From Virgibacillus natechei (GTDB lineage Bacteria > Bacillota > Bacilli > Bacillales > Amphibacillaceae), in the NCBI RefSeq assembly GCF_026013645.1, contig NZ_CP110224.1, forward strand, positions 1,550,001-1,614,000: DNA of 64,000 nucleotides. Reading direction: 5' to 3'. The notes beneath the pieces were generated by a model. That model was given only the letters and a program-made list of their open reading frames with translations. It was not told the origin of the DNA and searched no databases. The position numbers and the translations under genes are program-made. This document shows, piece by piece, positions 8,048-16,553 of this stretch. Every line of letters starts with the position of its first letter. The stretch's first letter is position 1.

Positions 8048-8077
8048 TATAATTTGAACTTTGAGCTGTAAATATAC
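8048..8077 (-). promoter_or_regulatory. Possible forespore (sigma-G-like) promoter of the spoVA-like operon
   Basis: On the minus strand, GTATA (8077-8073) and AATTATA (8054-8048) are 18 bases apart. They approximate the sigma-G boxes (gHATR and CATnnTA, with one mismatch). The position, about 35 bases before the DUF1657 start codon, is suitable. This is an eye match only. Confidence 0.35.
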
Positions 8078-8119
8078 TTTATGTGTTCTTCCTATTATCT
8101 CCATTTTAAATTTGAACAT

Positions 8120-8151
8120 AAAAAAACAGCACGTGGATGTGCTGTTTTTTT
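8120..8151 (-). terminator. Terminator of the nitroreductase gene
   Basis: AAAAAACAGCAC pairs with GTGCTGTTTTTT, directly after the minus-strand gene ending at 8154. It has T-runs on both strands. Confidence 0.85.
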
Positions 8152-8153
8152 AA

Positions 8154-8900
8154 TTATCGCCTATTTAATTTTTTATCTTTGATAAATGGTGTAACATCCA
8201 TTCGTATTGGATTTTTATATTTACGAATCATTTGCTCGCTCCATGTATCTGACCGTGCATTTTTTGAACGGTTTTCATAATAGGATGCCAACTGATTATC
8301 AAAATCGGTAATTATTTCAGATTGATCTTCATCATTTGCATATTTGTTTTCATGGTAGATAGCTTCAATCGGTAGACGCGGTTTGATTTCTGGTTGTTGA
8401 TCAGGATACCCAACCGCTAGTCCGAATAATGGGATGACATGTTCAGGCAGATCCAATAGGTTATTTACATGATTTATATCATTTCGTAAGCTGCCTAAAA
8501 AACAAGTCCCTAAGCCCATAGACTCTGCTGCAATGGTTGCGTTTTGAGCAGCTAATGCTACGTCAATGGTCGTTACGATAAATTGTTCTGTACTTTCTAT
8601 ACTTTCTTGCATTTGTGCTTGCTCAGCAGGAGCTGCTTGTTTATAGATACGGTTTAAATCCCCACAGAATACAAATAAATGCCCATTGTCTTTCACATAG
8701 GGCTGTCCTGATACCGCTTTTAGTTCCGCTTTAAGGTTTTCATCCGTAATACCGATAATGGTATATGCCATTACGTGGCTCGATGTTGATGCTTGTTGTG
8801 CAGCCTTAACGATGGTATGTATTTGTTCCGTAGTTAATTTTGTGTCTTTAAATTTTCGGATTGAACGATGATTCAGCAGTGTTTCTATAGTTTTGTTCAT
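8154..8900 (-). CDS. NfsA/NfrA-type NADPH-dependent FMN nitroreductase
   Basis: A 248-residue flavoprotein of the nitroreductase superfamily, NfsA/FRP subgroup. Family marks are LLNHRSIRKFKD near the N-terminus (FMN phosphate contacts), QQASTSSHVMAY (about 36-47), AAESMGLGTCFLGSLRND (about 126-143) and the C-terminal arm beginning YYENRS. It would reduce nitroaromatics, quinones or free flavin with NAD(P)H. ATG 8900 is chosen: AAGGGAG lies 8 bases before it; an upstream TTG at 8903 adds only one residue. Downstream partner of the lipoprotein gene at 8914, 13 bases away, so the two may share a transcript. Confidence 0.88.
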   Translation of the reverse strand: MNKTIETLLNHRSIRKFKDTKLTTEQIHTIVKAAQQASTSSHVMAYTIIGITDENLKAELKAVSGQPYVKDNGHLFVFCGDLNRIYKQAAPAEQAQMQESIESTEQFIVTTIDVALAAQNATIAAESMGLGTCFLGSLRNDINHVNNLLDLPEHVIPLFGLAVGYPDQQPEIKPRLPIEAIYHENKYANDEDQSEIITDFDNQLASYYENRSKNARSDTWSEQMIRKYKNPIRMDVTPFIKDKKLNRR

Positions 8901-8913
8901 CAATGATGCTCCC

Positions 8914-9651
8914 TTAATTATTAATGATATGCATATTAATCGTTTTTCGCTCTTCTGTTTCCTCCTGATTCCATTCTTCTAACCGGTCACTGGTAGGTTC
9001 GATTACAGCAGGTTTTTCTACGGCTATTCTTTTATTATCCAGCCAATTAATTTTGAGTAATGGCCAATTATAATTTAATATATTAGCATCACTCGTATTA
9101 TTCCCCAACGATAGGCGTTCCCAATTTTCAAAATCAATCATGACGAGATTCGTTAAAGGGAGGGGGAGTGATTTTTCGCGATTAAATTTAAATAATAACT
9201 TTTCATTATCAGGTGACATAATCACATTACTTAACTTTGCCAGATCTGCCAACAAATAAGCTTCTTGATCTTTAGCTTGGTTGAACAGTAAATAAGAACA
9301 GGAATGATTTTGACAAGAGAATTCAAGTAGATAAATATCTTCTGCTTTTTCATGAGGACGATTAAGTTTCATTTCTTCAATCACACTCTTGCGGTCTTCT
9401 ATGGCGTTTAAGTATTCACTTAGTATCGGAACCATTTTTAAATTCACCGTAATTTGTTCATCATCTAAAGGAAAATCAATAAATTCTTCAACTTCCTCCT
9501 CATTATCTTGAACTTCATCTTCATCTTCAACTAACTCAGGCTGACTGTTAGAACTGTCAGGATTGTCACTTTTTATAATAGTTGGTTCATTGTTGATATT
9601 ACATGCTGAAAGCAAAATAAGAAAAAATATACTTAAAAAAATGATTCTCAT
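8914..9651 (-). CDS. Lipoprotein of unknown function
   Basis: A 245-residue predicted lipoprotein with signal peptide residues 1-16 and lipobox LLSAC, followed by an acidic Glu/Asp-rich linker (residues about 35-58) and a globular domain with VIMSPDNEKLLFKF and WLDNKRIAVEKP, reminiscent of single beta-propeller blades. I do not recognise a family. It would be anchored outside the membrane. It lies immediately upstream of the nitroreductase gene on the same strand. Confidence 0.75.
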   Translation of the reverse strand: MRIIFLSIFFLILLSACNINNEPTIIKSDNPDSSNSQPELVEDEDEVQDNEEEVEEFIDFPLDDEQITVNLKMVPILSEYLNAIEDRKSVIEEMKLNRPHEKAEDIYLLEFSCQNHSCSYLLFNQAKDQEAYLLADLAKLSNVIMSPDNEKLLFKFNREKSLPLPLTNLVMIDFENWERLSLGNNTSDANILNYNWPLLKINWLDNKRIAVEKPAVIEPTSDRLEEWNQEETEERKTINMHIINN

Positions 9652-10046
9652 CGCATACGCTCCTATAAGTGCCTTTTTTGAAAATCCTTATGCTTTATTT
9701 CTAGGATATACATATAATTATACAATATTTTTTATTATTTAACAGCGAATTTATAAAAAATAAACTGCTTCATTTCGAAGGAAGGGTATACAAAATAATA
9801 AAATTTAACTGAAATACCAGATTTCAGATTAAATGACAATCGAGTCATTACTGTCAAATGAGTGGTTTACACACATTTCACCTTGAATTCTACGATCATT
9901 TAGTAGTGATTAAGTTGTTCGTATCCTTGCTTTGTGTGTTCTCCCTAAATGTAGGAGAAATTGTTCAAGTGAATAAAAATATCAATTCTGCCTCGTTTTT
10001 GATACAATTTAAAAAATAGGAATATGCTAGGAATGGAGAGGAATAT
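9652..10046. other. Gene-free divergent intergenic region
   Basis: About 395 AT-rich bases between the divergently transcribed lipoprotein and YwpF genes. I see no ORF with a ribosome site, no strong hairpin and no recognised riboswitch. It must hold promoters for both directions. Confidence 0.5.
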
Positions 10047-10457
10047 ATGAAAACATTTAAGCTTAAATCCTTAGAAGTAATGGAACCAAATGATACGGAA
10101 AGGGTTCAAAGTAAAATAGAATTGAAAGATGGATTAACGATAAATCGAGAAGATGATGATAATCAATGGCTTATTGAGGCTTACGTTGACCAGTCTTATC
10201 TGGATTATTTTAATACGCTGAAAGAAGAGGATGAAATAACGGTTAAAGTGAAGATTACAAAAGAGAGTAATGATCCTGCTACATTTATTACTTCTATAAT
10301 CAGAGTCAACCCAATTGGGGATCATTTGAATGTATTATTTATTGGACCAATTGTTAATCGACAGGAAGATAAAACGGAAGATGTTTTATCTGCTTTAATT
10401 AAAGAAGGTTATCAGGGTGAAGAACTAGTAAAGAAATTTAAAGAAGTAAAATCCTGA
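10047..10457 (+). CDS. YwpF-like protein
   Basis: A 136-residue soluble protein opening MKTFKLKSLEVME and containing LKDGLTINREDDDNQWLIEAYVD, the pattern I recall for the YwpF family, which is 136 residues in B. subtilis. The function of YwpF is not established. The gene has a usable ribosome site (GGAGAGG) and stands alone between a lipoprotein and a Ktr channel gene. A perfect palindrome overlaps its stop codon. Confidence 0.7.
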   Translation: MKTFKLKSLEVMEPNDTERVQSKIELKDGLTINREDDDNQWLIEAYVDQSYLDYFNTLKEEDEITVKVKITKESNDPATFITSIIRVNPIGDHLNVLFIGPIVNRQEDKTEDVLSALIKEGYQGEELVKKFKEVKS

Positions 10458-10483
10458 AGGTTAGCCTAATTAGGCTAACCTTC
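10456..10483 (+). terminator. Perfect 28-base palindrome at the end of the YwpF gene
   Basis: GAAGGTTAGCCTAA is followed immediately by its exact reverse complement. The T-tract behind it is poor (CGTTTGTGTT). It could terminate weakly in both directions or mark the mRNA 3' end. Confidence 0.55.
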
Positions 10484-10630
10484 GTTTGTGTTGGATGAAT
10501 TTTTTTCATTATGACTGATTTCGTATAGAACTACAAAAAATACAAGCATTTATTATAAGTCACTGCTATAATGAATTTATATATTCAAGGAGCTGGCATA
10601 TACTGTTTAGATTCGTTAGGAGAAATATGT

Positions 10631-11995
10631 ATGAAGTATCGATATCCCTTCGCAAGTTGGATAAATAAACTTTCACCTCTTCAAATTTTATTGATTTTTT
10701 ATTTTATAGCTGTCCTTTTTTCCACCATTATAATGTCGATGCCGATTGTTTACCAGGATGGGGTAGAGATTGAGTTTATTGACGTTTTATTCACAGCGGT
10801 AAGTGCATTAAGTGTAACGGGATTAAGTACCATAACAGTTGCCGACACACTTAGTACGACAGGAATTCTAGTGTTAGCATTTATTATGCAACTTGGAGCA
10901 GTAGGAATTATGGCGATTGGAACTTTTATTTGGCTTCTGATGGGAAAGAAGATAGGGTTAAAAGAACGCAGGTTAATTATGGCAGATCAAAATCAAACTT
11001 CCTTTGCAGGCATGGTTCGATTGATAAAGCAAATTGTTTATGTGTTATTAACTGTAGAATTTATTGCTTTCATTGTATTGGGAACATACTATCTGCAGTA
11101 CTTTCCAACTACAGGTGAAGCATATTTACAAGGTTTATTCGGAACCATAAGTGCTGTGACCAATGGCGGGTTCGATATTACAGGACAATCGTTGATTCCT
11201 TTTCAGGATGATTATTTTGTTCAATTTATAATGATGTTATTAATCATTTTCGGTGCAATTGGTTTCCCGGTTTTGATCGAAGTAAAGGAGTATATCTTTG
11301 CAAAATCAGAAAGTCGTGGGAAGATGCGTTTCAGTTTGTTTACGAAGGTAACAACATCTACTTTCTTAATTTTAGTTGTGGTAGGAGCTTTATTTATCTA
11401 CATACTGGACGCGGGAAATTTCTTCGCCGATAAGTCGTGGCATGAAGCATTGTTTTATTCATTATTTCAATCTGTTACAACAAGAAGTGGTGGCTTGTCC
11501 ACAATGGATGTTAGTCAACTGACGGATGAAAGTCATCTGTTTATGTCCTTACTAATGTTTATCGGGGCCTCCCCAAGTAGTGCTGGTGGTGGTATTCGAA
11601 CCACAACTTTTGCTTTAGTAGTCATTTTTGTTATCATCTTTGCAAAAGGCGGGAAAAGCATTCGTATTTTTAACCGAGAGGTGTATGAAGAAGACTTACT
11701 GAAAGCTGTTGCCGTGACATTAATGGCTTTTGTATTTGTTTTTATCTCTATATTAATCATCTCGACTATTGAGCCATTTTCTTTAAATCAAATTTTATTT
11801 GAAGTCACATCAGCGTTTGGAACAGTAGGCCTTTCTCTTGGTATAACAAGTGAATTAACTACATTTAGTAAGACAATCCTTATGTTGTTAATGTTTATTG
11901 GTAGGGTTGGACTAATCTCCTTGTTATTTTCATTTAAAAATAATAAGAAGAAGGTAAATTACCATTATCCGAAAGAAAAAATGATCATTGGTTAA
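10631..11995 (+). CDS. ktrB: Ktr/Trk-type potassium channel subunit (KtrB/KtrD)
   Basis: A 454-residue K+-translocating membrane subunit with the four-fold pore repeats of the TrkH/KtrB family. Selectivity-filter segments are SVTGL (about 61-65), VTNGGFD, TRSGGLS and FGTVGLS. It moves potassium together with a cytosolic KtrA/KtrC gating ring, here encoded separately at 27285. ATG 10631 is preceded by AGGAG at 8-9 bases; the longer frame from 10571 has no hydrophobic or family-like N-terminus. Whether it is KtrB or KtrD is not decidable by eye. In B. subtilis Ktr activity is controlled by c-di-AMP. Confidence 0.88.
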   Translation: MKYRYPFASWINKLSPLQILLIFYFIAVLFSTIIMSMPIVYQDGVEIEFIDVLFTAVSALSVTGLSTITVADTLSTTGILVLAFIMQLGAVGIMAIGTFIWLLMGKKIGLKERRLIMADQNQTSFAGMVRLIKQIVYVLLTVEFIAFIVLGTYYLQYFPTTGEAYLQGLFGTISAVTNGGFDITGQSLIPFQDDYFVQFIMMLLIIFGAIGFPVLIEVKEYIFAKSESRGKMRFSLFTKVTTSTFLILVVVGALFIYILDAGNFFADKSWHEALFYSLFQSVTTRSGGLSTMDVSQLTDESHLFMSLLMFIGASPSSAGGGIRTTTFALVVIFVIIFAKGGKSIRIFNREVYEEDLLKAVAVTLMAFVFVFISILIISTIEPFSLNQILFEVTSAFGTVGLSLGITSELTTFSKTILMLLMFIGRVGLISLLFSFKNNKKKVNYHYPKEKMIIG

Positions 11996-12007
11996 CATGA
12001 AAAACAA

Positions 12008-12040
12008 AAGACTTGTGCTACTTTAAATAGCACAAGTCTT
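12008..12040. terminator. Bidirectional terminator between ktrB and the YjcZ gene
   Basis: AAGACTTGTGCTA pairs with TAGCACAAGTCTT over a 7-base loop. It sits between the convergent genes. Confidence 0.75.
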
Positions 12041-12042
12041 TC

Positions 12043-12165
12043 CTAGCAATAAAAAGCTGCCCCTACAATGATTAATAGAATAAACAGCACCACAATCAGT
12101 GCAAAAGATCCTCCAGCTGCTCCGTATTGCTGACCACCATAGCCAGCTCCATAGCCACAATGCAT
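12043..12165 (-). CDS. YjcZ-family sporulation peptide
   Basis: A 40-residue peptide: a Gly/Tyr-rich start (MHCGYGAGYGGQQYG) followed by one hydrophobic helix (SFALIVVLFILLIIVGAAF) and a terminal Cys. This is the YjcZ/TIGR01732 pattern of tiny sporulation membrane proteins found in many copies in Bacillaceae. The ribosome site GGAGGTGG is 6 bases before the ATG. It is convergent with ktrB and shares its terminator. The exact role in spores is unknown. Confidence 0.85.
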   Translation of the reverse strand: MHCGYGAGYGGQQYGAAGGSFALIVVLFILLIIVGAAFYC

Positions 12166-12274
12166 ATTGTTCCACCTCCATGTGTTACTGGTTTATTATA
12201 TGATATATAAGTGAAAGTGTATGGACGTATGGCCTACTTATAATATGTAAGTGGGGGAAAAGAGCTAAAAATTA

Positions 12275-12298
12275 CCACCATTCATTTAAGAATGGTGG
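12275..12298 (-). terminator. Terminator of the HtrA-like operon
   Basis: On the minus strand CCACCATTC/GAATGGTGG encloses a 6-base loop, followed by TAATTTTTAG. It is positioned just after the stop codon at 12311. Confidence 0.8.
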
Positions 12299-12310
12299 GT
12301 GTATGGAGTT

Positions 12311-13450
12311 TCATGAATCCTTTTCGTTTGTCGTAATAGTTAATATTTTCAATTGGTCATTTTCATATCCGATTGTAAATTCAAAGGTAGATGTTTCATT
12401 ATTTGATTCTTCTCCGTTATTACTTTCAGTTGTGATATCAGTAGTTATTTTTATATAGTTGTCATCTGTTACATTACTTGAAAACTCTTCATAATGAAGG
12501 TCGACAGTATGAATATACGCCTCACGAAAGTCTGGATAAGAATACTCAGCTTGTATGATACTGCCCAATAACGCATAGGCACTCACATAATCCCTATTCG
12601 ATATGCTTTCTAAATAGTAATCGATTAAATATTCAGCGTCATCTATATAATTCTCAGGATTCTCTGTATCGGTAATGTCCTCTATATTAGCAAAATCCAA
12701 TTGATCATTATGCGCTTCATAGGACCATTGTTCAATTTGATCCATAACATCATTGGTTGGAATACTAAAACCAATTGTTCCATCGTTTGTTCCTACTGAA
12801 TTAATTCCAATGATTTTCCCTGTATTCCTATTAATTAACGGCCCACCACTATTACCATGTGTAATCGGTGCAGAGATTTGGTATACATTGGAGTAATCAT
12901 AGCCATCAACAGTAAAATTACGTTCTGTTCCGGATATTATTCCAAGTGTTACGGTGTTTTGAAATCCATGAGGGCTACCAAGTGCAATAACTTCGTCGCC
13001 TATTTCGGCAAAAGAATCATCTTCAACAGGAGAGAAATCCTGTCCTGCAAGCTGAGGAACGCGTATCACTGCAATGTCATTTTCCTCTCCAATTCCAACT
13101 ACCGCAGCAGGGTAAATCCTGGCATTTGCCGTTCTGACATAAATCATTTCTGCATCATTTATTACATGTGCATTTGTAATGATATCCCCTTTTTCATTAT
13201 AGAGAAAACCTGATCCAGTAATGGTAGTGTGATCATTTTTCCCTTCGATCTGGATAACATTTTTCTCTGCTTCATAAATGATTGATTTTAAATCAAGTTG
13301 CTCTGTATCAACATTCACTTTTTCTATTAAAGGATCTGTTACAGAGATTTGTTGTACATTCCAATAATTGTATATAAAAATAAATCCTATAATCCCAATA
13401 ATAAGTAGTAAGAAGCTAACAATAAGTGGGGGATATCGCTTTTTATACAT
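12311..13450 (-). CDS. Membrane-anchored HtrA-like (trypsin-fold, S1C) serine protease without PDZ domain
   Basis: A 379-residue protein: one N-terminal membrane anchor (residues about 8-29), then a trypsin-like protease domain with the triad His95 (TNAHV), Asp125 (ENDIAV) and Ser201 (HGNSGGPL). The region after residue about 250 is not a PDZ domain; it looks like a small alpha+beta domain of the NTF2-like or TcaA C-terminal type. I start at ATG 13450, 5 bases after GAGGTG, rather than at the weaker upstream start 13477. It follows the zinc-ribbon membrane protein gene by about 35 bases, so the pair likely acts together at the cell envelope. Confidence 0.85.
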   Translation of the reverse strand: MYKKRYPPLIVSFLLLIIGIIGFIFIYNYWNVQQISVTDPLIEKVNVDTEQLDLKSIIYEAEKNVIQIEGKNDHTTITGSGFLYNEKGDIITNAHVINDAEMIYVRTANARIYPAAVVGIGEENDIAVIRVPQLAGQDFSPVEDDSFAEIGDEVIALGSPHGFQNTVTLGIISGTERNFTVDGYDYSNVYQISAPITHGNSGGPLINRNTGKIIGINSVGTNDGTIGFSIPTNDVMDQIEQWSYEAHNDQLDFANIEDITDTENPENYIDDAEYLIDYYLESISNRDYVSAYALLGSIIQAEYSYPDFREAYIHTVDLHYEEFSSNVTDDNYIKITTDITTESNNGEESNNETSTFEFTIGYENDQLKILTITTNEKDS

Positions 13451-13484
13451 GCACACACCTCTTTTGCTGAAAATCATGATGTAT

Positions 13485-14645
13485 TTAATTCGTGTACCAG
13501 GTTATTTTACGAACTTCTACATCTACGTCTTGATCATAGTCATTACTATCAAAATGAGTATATTCAAATTGTCCTTTTTCTTCTGGATAAAGGGTATCAG
13601 GATAAATATACACCTCATCGGATAAAATTTCAGTTCCGTTATCAGTCAGTAGGACGTATTCAATTAACACGGAATGGATTGGAATGGTTGCAACACTTTC
13701 AACTTCACCTTTTATAACTATATTCTTCTTGTCATTGCTTTCAACGGTTGCAGATATAAGTTCAATTGCATCTGTTTCATTGAGTTGTTGCTCTTTTTCT
13801 GCTGTATCAATTGCTTGTTCCATTCTTTGTTCTTGAGCGGTTTCAAAGGCTTCCTTTTCTTTTTCAATTGTTGATTGCAGACTTTGAAGTCGCTCCGAAT
13901 CAGGTGCATATTTTAACCCGTCTTCGACAAGTATTTGAGCATCATTAAAGTGCCTATTATTTAACTGGTTGCTTGCTTTGGAAAATGAATAGTCGATGAT
14001 CTGGTTTCGTATATCTAATTCCATACTTTCGGCTTCTTCATTATCTATTGAAGCTGCTTCCCATAACAGTAACTTTAAATCATCAATAGCAGTTTCTTTC
14101 TCTAGTTCATTCTTTAATTGTTCAACTTTAATGGTATCGCGTTTGGTTATAATCGTATCAATTAACTGCTTAACAGCGTCCCCATTGAAGTTTTTTAAGT
14201 CACTTTCAGCTTCGTTTATTAGTGATAAAGCCTGCTGAAAATCCTGTTCTTCTACAAATGTATTGGCATCTTCCATTATTTTTTGTACATCTAATGCTTT
14301 ATTCATAAACTGTAAGGAGGTAGCTGCATGAGCAAAGTTTTCCTTGTTACTTACTGCATCTGCAAATAATTCTCTAGCTGCTTCATAATCTTCATCGAGG
14401 ATACGTTGCTCACCTTGTTCATACAGAGTTTTCGCTTCTGCTGTTTGATTTTGCAAAATAAAATAATAAATACCAGAAGAGAGTAATAGGAATGTAAATA
14501 GTGATATAGGGATATACCAAAATTTATTAAATTGTTTTTTACCATGCAAACGATCCGTTATATCATTGGGCAAGGCTCTACCACATTTAATACAATAGTG
14601 TTCATCCTCGTTTGCTTTTGTTCCACAGTATGGACAGTGTAGCAT
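13485..14645 (-). CDS. Zinc-ribbon, single-pass membrane protein with extracytoplasmic helical repeats
   Basis: A 386-residue protein. Residues 1-25 form a zinc ribbon (CPYCG and CIKCG), residues about 44-62 one membrane helix, then a long charged, helical TPR-like or coiled-coil region (about 70-290) and a C-terminal beta-rich domain of about 95 residues. The zinc ribbon would be cytoplasmic and the rest outside. Start ATG 14645 follows GGGTGA; the GTG at 14657 lies before that site. The order zinc ribbon-helix-repeats resembles the broad TcaA/YvbJ-like group, but I do not recognise a specific family. First gene of a two-gene operon with the HtrA-like protease. Confidence 0.7.
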   Translation of the reverse strand: MLHCPYCGTKANEDEHYCIKCGRALPNDITDRLHGKKQFNKFWYIPISLFTFLLLSSGIYYFILQNQTAEAKTLYEQGEQRILDEDYEAARELFADAVSNKENFAHAATSLQFMNKALDVQKIMEDANTFVEEQDFQQALSLINEAESDLKNFNGDAVKQLIDTIITKRDTIKVEQLKNELEKETAIDDLKLLLWEAASIDNEEAESMELDIRNQIIDYSFSKASNQLNNRHFNDAQILVEDGLKYAPDSERLQSLQSTIEKEKEAFETAQEQRMEQAIDTAEKEQQLNETDAIELISATVESNDKKNIVIKGEVESVATIPIHSVLIEYVLLTDNGTEILSDEVYIYPDTLYPEEKGQFEYTHFDSNDYDQDVDVEVRKITWYTN

Positions 14646-14793
14646 GTGATCACCCACTTTAATCTTTGATGTTCATTTTAACATATTATGCTTTATTTAG
14701 GGGAGGTATCTTGATATGATAGAGGGGAGATAGATACAATTTTTTAGGTGAGAATAAATAATACATAGGTAATATCAAGGAGGTGCAGGCACC

Positions 14794-14874
14794 ATGTGGG
14801 AAGTAGCTTTCGGAGTCGTATGTTTCGGGATCATCGTGTTGAATATAGGATATTGCATTTTTGACAGAGAATAG
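14794..14874 (+). CDS. Possible 26-residue hydrophobic peptide
   Basis: ATG 14794 follows AAGGAGGTG at 8 bases, an unusually good ribosome site for a region with no long ORF. The peptide, MWEVAFGVV to CIFDRE, is a single hydrophobic segment (about residues 4-21) with a charged end, as in small membrane peptides. I know no homologue. The gene lies between divergent operons, just before a family C repeat. Confidence 0.45.
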   Translation: MWEVAFGVVCFGIIVLNIGYCIFDRE

Positions 14875-14881
14875 AGAATGC

Positions 14882-14956
14882 TTAGAAAACTTGGTTGTCA
14901 GCAAGCCTTTAGGTGACAACCTTAGTTGCACTTATGCAGTAAGAAAGTTTTTATAC
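14882..14956 (-). repeat. Dispersed intergenic repeat, family C copy 1
   Basis: Read on the minus strand it matches 18248-18316, 60702-60780 and (opposite strand) 60856-60927: head CTTTCTTACTGCATAAGTGCAAC, tail CAAGTTTTCTAA. An internal hairpin GGTTGTCA/TGACAACC is clear. Confidence 0.7.
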
Positions 14957-14970
14957 TTTTTTAACTGCTA

Positions 14971-14997
14971 AAAAAGGGTCGGACCTATGTCTGACCC
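14971..14997 (-). terminator. Terminator of the signal peptidase gene
   Basis: On the minus strand GGGTCAGAC pairs with GTCCGACCC (one G-T pair), followed by TTTTTTAGC. It directly abuts the stop codon. Confidence 0.85.
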
Positions 14998-15522
14998 TTA
15001 TCTCGTTCTTCCCCATGAATCAAATGGATAAAATACAAATTCTGACTTTCCAACAATTTCATCCTCATCAATAAAACCTAGACCATTTCTGCTGTCTTTA
15101 CTTATCGCACGGTTGTCTCCCATTACATAATAACGATCATCTGGAATTTGAATAGGATTGGAATTACCTGACCGTCGTAAGTTTTCTTCATTTAAGAAGG
15201 TTTGTTCATATAATTCTCCATCAATTAGTAAGGTACTTCCATTTATTTCAATCGTTTCACCAGGTAATCCGATCACTCGTTTTACATAATTCTTAGACGG
15301 TGTTTGAATAATTACAACATCTCCACGTTCGGGTTCACCAAGTAAATAAGTGGCTTTATTAACAATTACTCTCTCACCACTTTCGAGCGTTGGCTCCATA
15401 CTTCCTCCTTCAACGATTGAGGTTGCAAAAATGAAAGTTCTTAGAATGAAAGCAATTAAGATCGCAATAATAATTGCCTTACTCCATTCCAGCCATTCAT
15501 TTTTCTTTTTTGTTTCGGCCAA
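14998..15522 (-). CDS. lepB: Type I signal peptidase (SipS/SipT type)
   Basis: A 174-residue signal peptidase I. A single N-terminal membrane anchor (about residues 14-33) precedes the catalytic serine in GGSMEPTL (Ser41) and the general base lysine in YVKRVIGLPGE (Lys81); GDNR and SKDSR boxes follow. It removes signal peptides outside the membrane. I favour the TTG start at 15522, 8 bases behind GAGGGAG. The ATG at 15546 has no ribosome site and would put GAGGGAG inside the gene. Length suits the short Bacillus Sip enzymes. Confidence 0.9.
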   Translation of the reverse strand: MAETKKKNEWLEWSKAIIIAILIAFILRTFIFATSIVEGGSMEPTLESGERVIVNKATYLLGEPERGDVVIIQTPSKNYVKRVIGLPGETIEINGSTLLIDGELYEQTFLNEENLRRSGNSNPIQIPDDRYYVMGDNRAISKDSRNGLGFIDEDEIVGKSEFVFYPFDSWGRTR

Positions 15523-15692
15523 AGAGTCATCTCCCTCTATAAACATTTCATTATTAATAATAGCATACTGAGGAGAAGGATTCGAGTTTTAATTATATAT
15601 GATATATAGGTAATTAGGTCTAAACATTTACATTATCTATTTAATTGTGCTAGAGTAAGGTAAATCAAGAAAGGAGGCAAAAACATACTATA

Positions 15693-15878
15693 ATGTATCC
15701 TTCTGATAAACTTCTAAAACAAATAGAATTTCTACGTCAACAAATGACTTCAGTTGCACTGGAGAAAGGTTTCACAGACATAGAGTCCATAGAAATCAGC
15801 CAGGAATTAGATAGATTACTAAACATTTATGAAACGATGAAAGATAATGAAACAATGAAATGTAATGAAACAAATTAG
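15693..15878 (+). CDS. Spo0E-like aspartyl-phosphate phosphatase
   Basis: A 61-residue helical protein with the Spo0E-family signature: EISQELDRLLNIY (about 30-42), matching S-Q-E-L-D-x-L-L-x-x-Y. Such proteins dephosphorylate Spo0A~P and delay sporulation. The AAGGAGG site ends about 15 bases before ATG 15693, longer than usual, and no better in-frame start exists, so initiation may be weak. The last 15 residues repeat the motif NETMK and look like tandem slippage. Single gene with no obvious partner. Confidence 0.8.
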   Translation: MYPSDKLLKQIEFLRQQMTSVALEKGFTDIESIEISQELDRLLNIYETMKDNETMKCNETN

Positions 15879-16389
15879 AAAATAAATTTTGACCATTGCA
15901 TTTTAAAGCATCTTCATTTGATTATACCATTAGTTTAAACGTTTCCTTCCTTAAAAATGCTTCCAAACATTTTAGCCCTTCTGTAATGTCTTCCATGTCT
16001 TATGATGTGTATAAGAATCTCAAATAACCTCATCATGGTAGAGAAACTATCACTGGTTGTTCTAATGTTACTGTTGCTACACGTAGTAAAGCCAAACGTA
16101 AATAAAATAAAGTATTTTCAGGATTGGGAATTGGAGGAAGTAAAAGCGCTTTTTGGTTTGTTTGCAAATAGGAAAATTTCCTATTTGCGAACTGGCTAAA
16201 ACCTTCACGTCCTGAGGCTGCGCGTGAATGCTCGCCCCACCATTTAATACACGTGACAGCATTTAACGCCGCATAATTATCCTATAAATAATCTAAATAC
16301 TAAAACTTTAATAAATTGTTCACAAAATTATGATTCAAAGCATGAAAAATAGGATATACTTATTATAGAGAAGAAAAGGAGTGTATCAA
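15879..16389. other. Gene-free stretch with coding-like remnants and a repeat
   Basis: About 510 bases. It contains a family B repeat (16160-16243) and two short coding-like fragments without ribosome sites: around 15935-16000 on the minus strand and 16030-16100 on the plus strand. The latter is open as HHGRETITG to TRSKAKRK after an in-frame TAA. These may be remnants of decayed genes. The end of the stretch must hold the promoter for the FbpB-like gene. Confidence 0.45.
16160..16243 (+). repeat. Dispersed intergenic repeat, family B copy 1
   Basis: It contains ACTGGCTAAAACC, then TCACGTCCTGAGGCTGCG and CGTGAATGCTCGCCCCACC, shared with copies at 23300, 42674, 42787 and 44291. It is preceded by a perfect inverted repeat GCAAATAGGAAA/TTTCCTATTTGC. 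Confidence 0.7.
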
Positions 16390-16536
16390 ATGAGGCCAAG
16401 ATCGTTAAATTTCGAACAACTGGTTATGCAAAATAAAAGAGAACTGTTGGATGATAAAGAGAGTATTTCTGAAATAGAAATACGTTTGGAGAAAAAACAA
16501 GCAGTTATAAGGGAAGAAAATCAGGAGCGGCCTTAA
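16390..16536 (+). CDS. FbpB-like small basic protein
   Basis: A 48-residue charged helical peptide beginning MRPRSLNFEQLVMQNKRELL and continuing DDKESISEIEIRLEKK, the pattern of the Fur-regulated small basic proteins (FbpA/FbpB). FbpB works with the sRNA FsrA to spare iron in B. subtilis. AAAGGAG lies 9 bases before the ATG. I could not find a convincing Fur box upstream, so iron control is inferred only from the family. Ends at a hairpin shared with the convergent EamA gene. Confidence 0.75.
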   Translation: MRPRSLNFEQLVMQNKRELLDDKESISEIEIRLEKKQAVIREENQERP

Positions 16537-16553
16537 GTCGCTCCTGATTTTTT
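16519..16553. terminator. Bidirectional terminator, FbpB-like gene and EamA transporter
   Basis: AATCAGGAGCG pairs with CGCTCCTGATT, followed by TTTTTT. It overlaps the 3' ends of both convergent genes. Confidence 0.85.

Noticed and set aside
10458..10630. Possible ydaO-type c-di-AMP riboswitch before ktrB
   Set aside because: The gap is short and AT-rich with no conserved riboswitch words or stems; the same holds before ktrC.
16020..16100. Protein-like fragment HHGRETITG to TRSKAKRK
   Set aside because: No start codon or ribosome site, in-frame TAA at the left end, and no family recognised. Kept only as a possible remnant.
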